DNA of 14,707 nucleotides from an uncultured Ruminococcus sp. (lineage in GTDB: Bacteria > Bacillota > Clostridia > Lachnospirales > Lachnospiraceae): NCBI GenBank assembly GCA_900553885.1, contig USFD01000079.1:1-14707 (forward strand). Reading direction: 5' to 3'. Shown here in pieces: positions 12,341-14,707 of the stretch. The notes beneath the pieces were generated by a model, which was not told the DNA's origin, made no database searches, and saw nothing but the letters and a program-made list of their open reading frames with translations. How positions within the stretch are numbered: the stretch's first letter is position 1; each line of letters opens with the position of its first letter. Made by a program: the position numbers and the translations under genes.

Positions 12341-13645
12341 TCACTCCGCTGCTTCAAACGCTGTGTCAAGCGCCGCGATCAGGTCGTCCGCCTTCTCGAT
12401 TCCGACAGACAGCCGGATCGTATTCGGCCTGATCCCCTGCTCTTCCAGTTCCTGTGCCGTGCACTGGCTGTGAGTTGTTGTGGCCGGATGGATCACAAGT
12501 GATTTTACATCCGCCACATTTGCCAGCAGAGAAAAGATCGGCAGGTTATCAATAAATTTCTGTGCAGTCCCTGCGTCTCCCTTGATCTCAAAAGTAAAGA
12601 TGGAGCCGCCGCCCTGCGGAAAATACTTTTCATACAGTGCATGGGTTGATTCGCTTTCCAGGGACGGGTGATGCACTGCCTCCACCTGCGGATGATTGGC
12701 CAGATATTTTACGACCTTCAGAGCATTTTCCACATGGCGCTCCACCCGAAGAGAGAGAGTCTCCAGTCCCTGCAGCAGAAGGAAAGCGTGGAACGGGGAA
12801 AGGGTAGCTCCTGTATCCCTCAAAAGGACTGCACGGATATATGTCGCAAAGGACGCTGACGGTGCTGCATCTGTAAATGAAACACCGTGATAACTGGGAT
12901 TCGGCTCTGAGATCCACGGATATTTTCCTGAACCTTTCCAGTCAAACCTGCCGCTGTCAATGATCACACCACCCAGAGCCGTGCCATGCCCGCCGATAAA
13001 CTTTGTTGCTGAGTGCACCACGATATCCGCTCCGTGCTCAATCGGCCTCACCAGATACGGTGTGGCAAATGTAGAATCCACGACAAGCGGAATCTTGTGT
13101 TTATGGGCTAGCTCTGCAAGATTTTCCAGATCCGCCACATTGGAATTCGGATTTCCCAGCGTTTCTACAAAGATTGCTTTCGTATTTTCCTGAATTGCCC
13201 TTTCAAATGCGCCCTCTTCTTCCGAATCCACAAATGTTGCCGTGATCCCGCCTGTAAGCGGCAGCGTATGAGCCAGAAGATTGTAGGATCCTCCATATAT
13301 CGTCTTAGAAGCAACAATGTGCTCGCCGGCCTTTGCCAGTGCCTGAAATGTATAGGTAATGGCCGCAGCTCCCGAAGCTGTTGCAAGAGCTGCCGTGCCG
13401 CCCTCCAGAGCCGCAATTCTCTGCTCAAATGCATCCTCCGTCGGATTCGTCAGTCTCCCGTATATGTTTCCCGAATCCTTCAGAGCGAAGCGGTCCGCCG
13501 CATGCTGACAGTCATCAAACACGAAAGATGCTGATGCATAGATCGGAACTGCTCTTGCCCCTGTTGCCGGATCCGGCTGCTCCTGCCCGATATGTACCTG
13601 TTTTGTCTCAAAGCTCCAGTTCTGTGAATTTCTGATGTCTGTCAT
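12341..13645 (-). CDS. metY: O-acetylhomoserine sulfhydrylase (Cys/Met metabolism PLP enzyme)
   Basis: A 434-residue PLP enzyme of the Cys/Met gamma-family. Family features are IYGRLTNPT (61-69), the ALEGGTAALATASG region (79-92), ETLGNPNSNV (161-170), VVDSTFATPYL (188-198), and the PLP lysine K215 in HSATKFIGGHG. The length and the GKYPWISEPNPSYHG segment fit O-acetylhomoserine sulfhydrylases, which form homocysteine from O-acetylhomoserine and sulfide; some also use O-acetylserine. The start chosen is the ATG at 13645 with GGAGG 8 nt upstream. An ATG at 13660 overlaps that Shine-Dalgarno sequence and has no site of its own. It is followed by cysK 94 bp downstream, making a sulfide-fixation pair. 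A TATAAT lies at 13697-13702. The leader is too short for an S-box or T-box. Confidence 0.95.
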   Translation of the reverse strand: MTDIRNSQNWSFETKQVHIGQEQPDPATGARAVPIYASASFVFDDCQHAADRFALKDSGNIYGRLTNPTEDAFEQRIAALEGGTAALATASGAAAITYTFQALAKAGEHIVASKTIYGGSYNLLAHTLPLTGGITATFVDSEEEGAFERAIQENTKAIFVETLGNPNSNVADLENLAELAHKHKIPLVVDSTFATPYLVRPIEHGADIVVHSATKFIGGHGTALGGVIIDSGRFDWKGSGKYPWISEPNPSYHGVSFTDAAPSASFATYIRAVLLRDTGATLSPFHAFLLLQGLETLSLRVERHVENALKVVKYLANHPQVEAVHHPSLESESTHALYEKYFPQGGGSIFTFEIKGDAGTAQKFIDNLPIFSLLANVADVKSLVIHPATTTHSQCTAQELEEQGIRPNTIRLSVGIEKADDLIAALDTAFEAAE

Positions 13646-13696
13646 GCCAGTCTCCTCCATTTTCGTTCAAACGTATATTAAAACGATTATCGATGT

Positions 13697-13730
13697 ATTA
13701 TAGTTCTTTTTGCTGCTGGATTCATCCTAT
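13697..13730 (-). promoter_or_regulatory. Candidate metY promoter with repeated ATAGGATGAA element
   Basis: Minus strand: -10 TATAAT (13697-13702). The region 17 bp upstream lacks a consensus -35 and instead holds ATAGGATGAA (13721-13730). The same 10-mer occurs exactly 60 bp away, within the upstream terminator (13781-13790). Small palindromes CGATTATCG (13684-13692) and CGTTCAAACG (13664-13673) lie in the leader. The weak -35 suggests an activator-dependent promoter. Confidence 0.4.
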
Positions 13731-13769
13731 CACAGTATATGTATTCCTGCTAATACGCAAAAAAAATAT

Positions 13770-13796
13770 CCGGTTATAGGTTCATCCTATAACCGG
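13770..13796 (-). terminator. Terminator of the alarmone synthetase gene
   Basis: CCGGTTATAGG (13770-13780) and CCTATAACCGG (13786-13796) form a perfect 11-bp stem with a 5-nt loop. On the minus strand it is followed by ATA and then a run of eight T. It lies just past the stop at 13804. Confidence 0.93.
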
Positions 13797-13803
13797 GCTC
13801 TTC

Positions 13804-14550
13804 TTACATAAAATTGATATCTATTTTCTTGAGCTTTTCATACAGCGCTTCCGCATCCGTAGTTTCTTCTTTGATATTGTCCATCTCTATCCGGATTTCC
13901 TGCATCGTCTCATCTATGTGCGCGATCTCATCTGCGCACTCTTTCAGACGGGCGATCACCTTCTCCGCATGTTCCACTTTTTTCTTGTATTTGATCTGAT
14001 GCTCCAGACTCGCCCAGAAATCCATGGCAATGGTCCGGATCTGTACCTCCGCCTTTACTTCTTTCATGGACTCCGCAAAGAAGATCGGGACACTGACGAT
14101 CAGATGAAGGCTGCGGTAGCCGTTCGGTTTCGGGCTGCTGATATAGTCTTTTCTCCTGATCAGCCGGATATCGTCCTGCTTTGTCAGCGCATCTGCCAGG
14201 AGATAAATATCATCAATATAGGAACATATCACCCGGATCCCGGCAATGTCGTTCAGGTTGTTCTCAATGTTCTCCCTTGTAGGAGGTATTCCCATCCTCG
14301 CCATCTTCTCAAGAATGCTTGTCTGACTCTTCAGCCGCGTCTCAATCGAGCTGATCGGGTTTCTCTTGTATCTGACCTCAAATTCCGTATCCAGGACCTC
14401 AAACTTTGTATTGATCTCCTTGATCGCGCAGGCATATCCCATCATAAGTTCTTTATAATCGAGAACACCGTCCAGAAGGTCCATTGCCTGCCCCATGATA
14501 AGATTTGTTCCGGCTCCTTCGGCAAGCTGAAGCCAGTTCTTTTTTTCCAT
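13804..14550 (-). CDS. Small alarmone synthetase, RelA/SpoT synthetase domain (RelQ/YjbM-like)
   Basis: A 248-residue protein with only the GTP pyrophosphokinase domain, which transfers pyrophosphate from ATP to GDP or GTP to make (p)ppGpp. Recognisable motifs are DIAGIRVICSYIDDIY (101-116), RRKDYISSPKPNGYRSLHL (132-150) with the substrate-binding basic loop and conserved NGYRSLH, and EVQIRTIAMDFWASLEHQIKYKK (168-190). There is no HD hydrolase domain and no TGS or ACT region, so it is a small alarmone synthetase rather than a full Rel enzyme. A Glu/Lys-rich C-terminal helix (about 191-245) is of the sort used for oligomerisation. The ATG at 14550 has GGAGG 5 nt upstream. It has its own promoter (14608-14636) and a strong terminator, so it is monocistronic. 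RelQ-type rather than RelP-type is a likely but unproven assignment. Confidence 0.94.
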   Translation of the reverse strand: MEKKNWLQLAEGAGTNLIMGQAMDLLDGVLDYKELMMGYACAIKEINTKFEVLDTEFEVRYKRNPISSIETRLKSQTSILEKMARMGIPPTRENIENNLNDIAGIRVICSYIDDIYLLADALTKQDDIRLIRRKDYISSPKPNGYRSLHLIVSVPIFFAESMKEVKAEVQIRTIAMDFWASLEHQIKYKKKVEHAEKVIARLKECADEIAHIDETMQEIRIEMDNIKEETTDAEALYEKLKKIDINFM

Positions 14551-14607
14551 TGTTTCCTCCGTTCCGGCAGCATATCTGCTGTCTGTCTGATTCTGTACTC
14601 TGTTACT

Positions 14608-14636
14608 ATTTTAGCGCATGAAACCGGAAGGCTCAA
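14608..14636 (-). promoter_or_regulatory. Promoter of the alarmone synthetase gene
   Basis: Minus strand: -35 TTGAGC (14631-14636), 17-bp spacer, -10 TAAAAT (14608-14613, five of six bases). It gives a leader of about 50 nt to the ATG at 14550. Confidence 0.65.
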
Positions 14637-14683
14637 TTAAATTACTCTAAAAAGGCGGCGTAAATTTACTGTAGGAATTATAG

Positions 14684-14698
14684 TGGCAGAAACTGCCA
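14684..14698. repeat. Short inverted repeat near the right edge
   Basis: TGGCAG-AAA-CTGCCA, 6-bp arms with a 3-nt centre, lies about 50 bp upstream of the alarmone synthetase -35. A TATAAT on the minus strand follows it at once (14677-14682). It could be an operator or the remains of an upstream terminator; the gene to the right is outside the window. Confidence 0.35.
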
Positions 14699-14707
14699 GA
14701 TGTGTTT

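Noticed and set aside
13646..13803. S-box or T-box riboswitch in front of metY
   Set aside because: The likely transcript start leaves a leader of only about 45 nt, and the only strong stem belongs to the upstream gene's terminator.
13918..14640. 240-codon plus-strand frame opposite the alarmone synthetase
   Set aside because: It is antisense to a conserved gene whose promoter, ribosome binding site and terminator are all on the minus strand.
1..14707. Mobile element, prophage, CRISPR or defence island
   Set aside because: No transposase, integrase, phage structural gene, spaced direct-repeat array or nuclease system was recognised. The only mobile-type cassette is the small toxin-antitoxin pair.

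Overview
The window looks like a chromosomal segment from a mid-GC Bacillota, most likely a Lachnospiraceae-type Clostridia. The basis is strong GGAGG-type ribosome binding sites, intrinsic terminators with U tracts, sigma-A-like promoters, the gene families present and the general protein style. No rRNA, tRNA, CRISPR array, transposase, integrase or phage gene was found, and the genus cannot be fixed from the sequence alone. Only the first gene and the PucR regulator are on the plus strand; all other genes are on the minus strand.

Layout. (1) 1-486: 3' part of a HAD-IIB (Cof/YbjI-like) phosphatase whose C-terminal end has been replaced, so its frame runs through a terminator hairpin. (2) 425-1291: an unrecognised eight-helix membrane protein, convergent with the HAD gene. 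(3) 1574-2407: an SDR oxidoreductase with its own promoter and terminator. (4) 2540-4027: a LysR regulator followed 24 bp later by a CYTH-domain protein, probably one operon ending in a hairpin that contains the CYTH stop codon. (5) 4119-5210: an HSL-family alpha/beta hydrolase. (6) 5211-5640: a divergent intergenic region with promoters, an orphan hairpin and a possible gene remnant. (7) 5641-6846: a PucR-family activator. (8) 6866-7429: a Phd/YefM antitoxin overlapping a RelE/ParE toxin that is broken by a one-base deletion. (9) 7514-11225: an ABC exporter (MacB/FtsX-type permease plus ATPase) and a TetR regulator. Both transcription units carry the same 17-bp operator, AAATAAC-N3-GTTATTT. 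(10) 11308-13645: metY then cysK, an assimilatory sulfur pair. (11) 13804-14550: a small RelA/SpoT-type alarmone synthetase.

How the genes work together. The clearest circuit is TetR with the ABC exporter: the same palindrome sits immediately downstream of the -10 of the tetR promoter and just upstream of the ATPase ribosome binding site. This predicts autorepression plus co-repression of the exporter, with derepression by an unknown ligand. MetY and CysK both fix sulfide into organic form, from O-acetylhomoserine and O-acetylserine respectively. The LysR and PucR regulators have no obvious target pathway in the window.

Overall the gene content is ordinary accessory and housekeeping material. 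No clearly novel multi-gene system was found. The points most worth checking are the TetR operators, the frameshifted toxin beside an intact antitoxin, the HAD frame running through a terminator, and the nested inverted repeats between the hydrolase and LysR genes.
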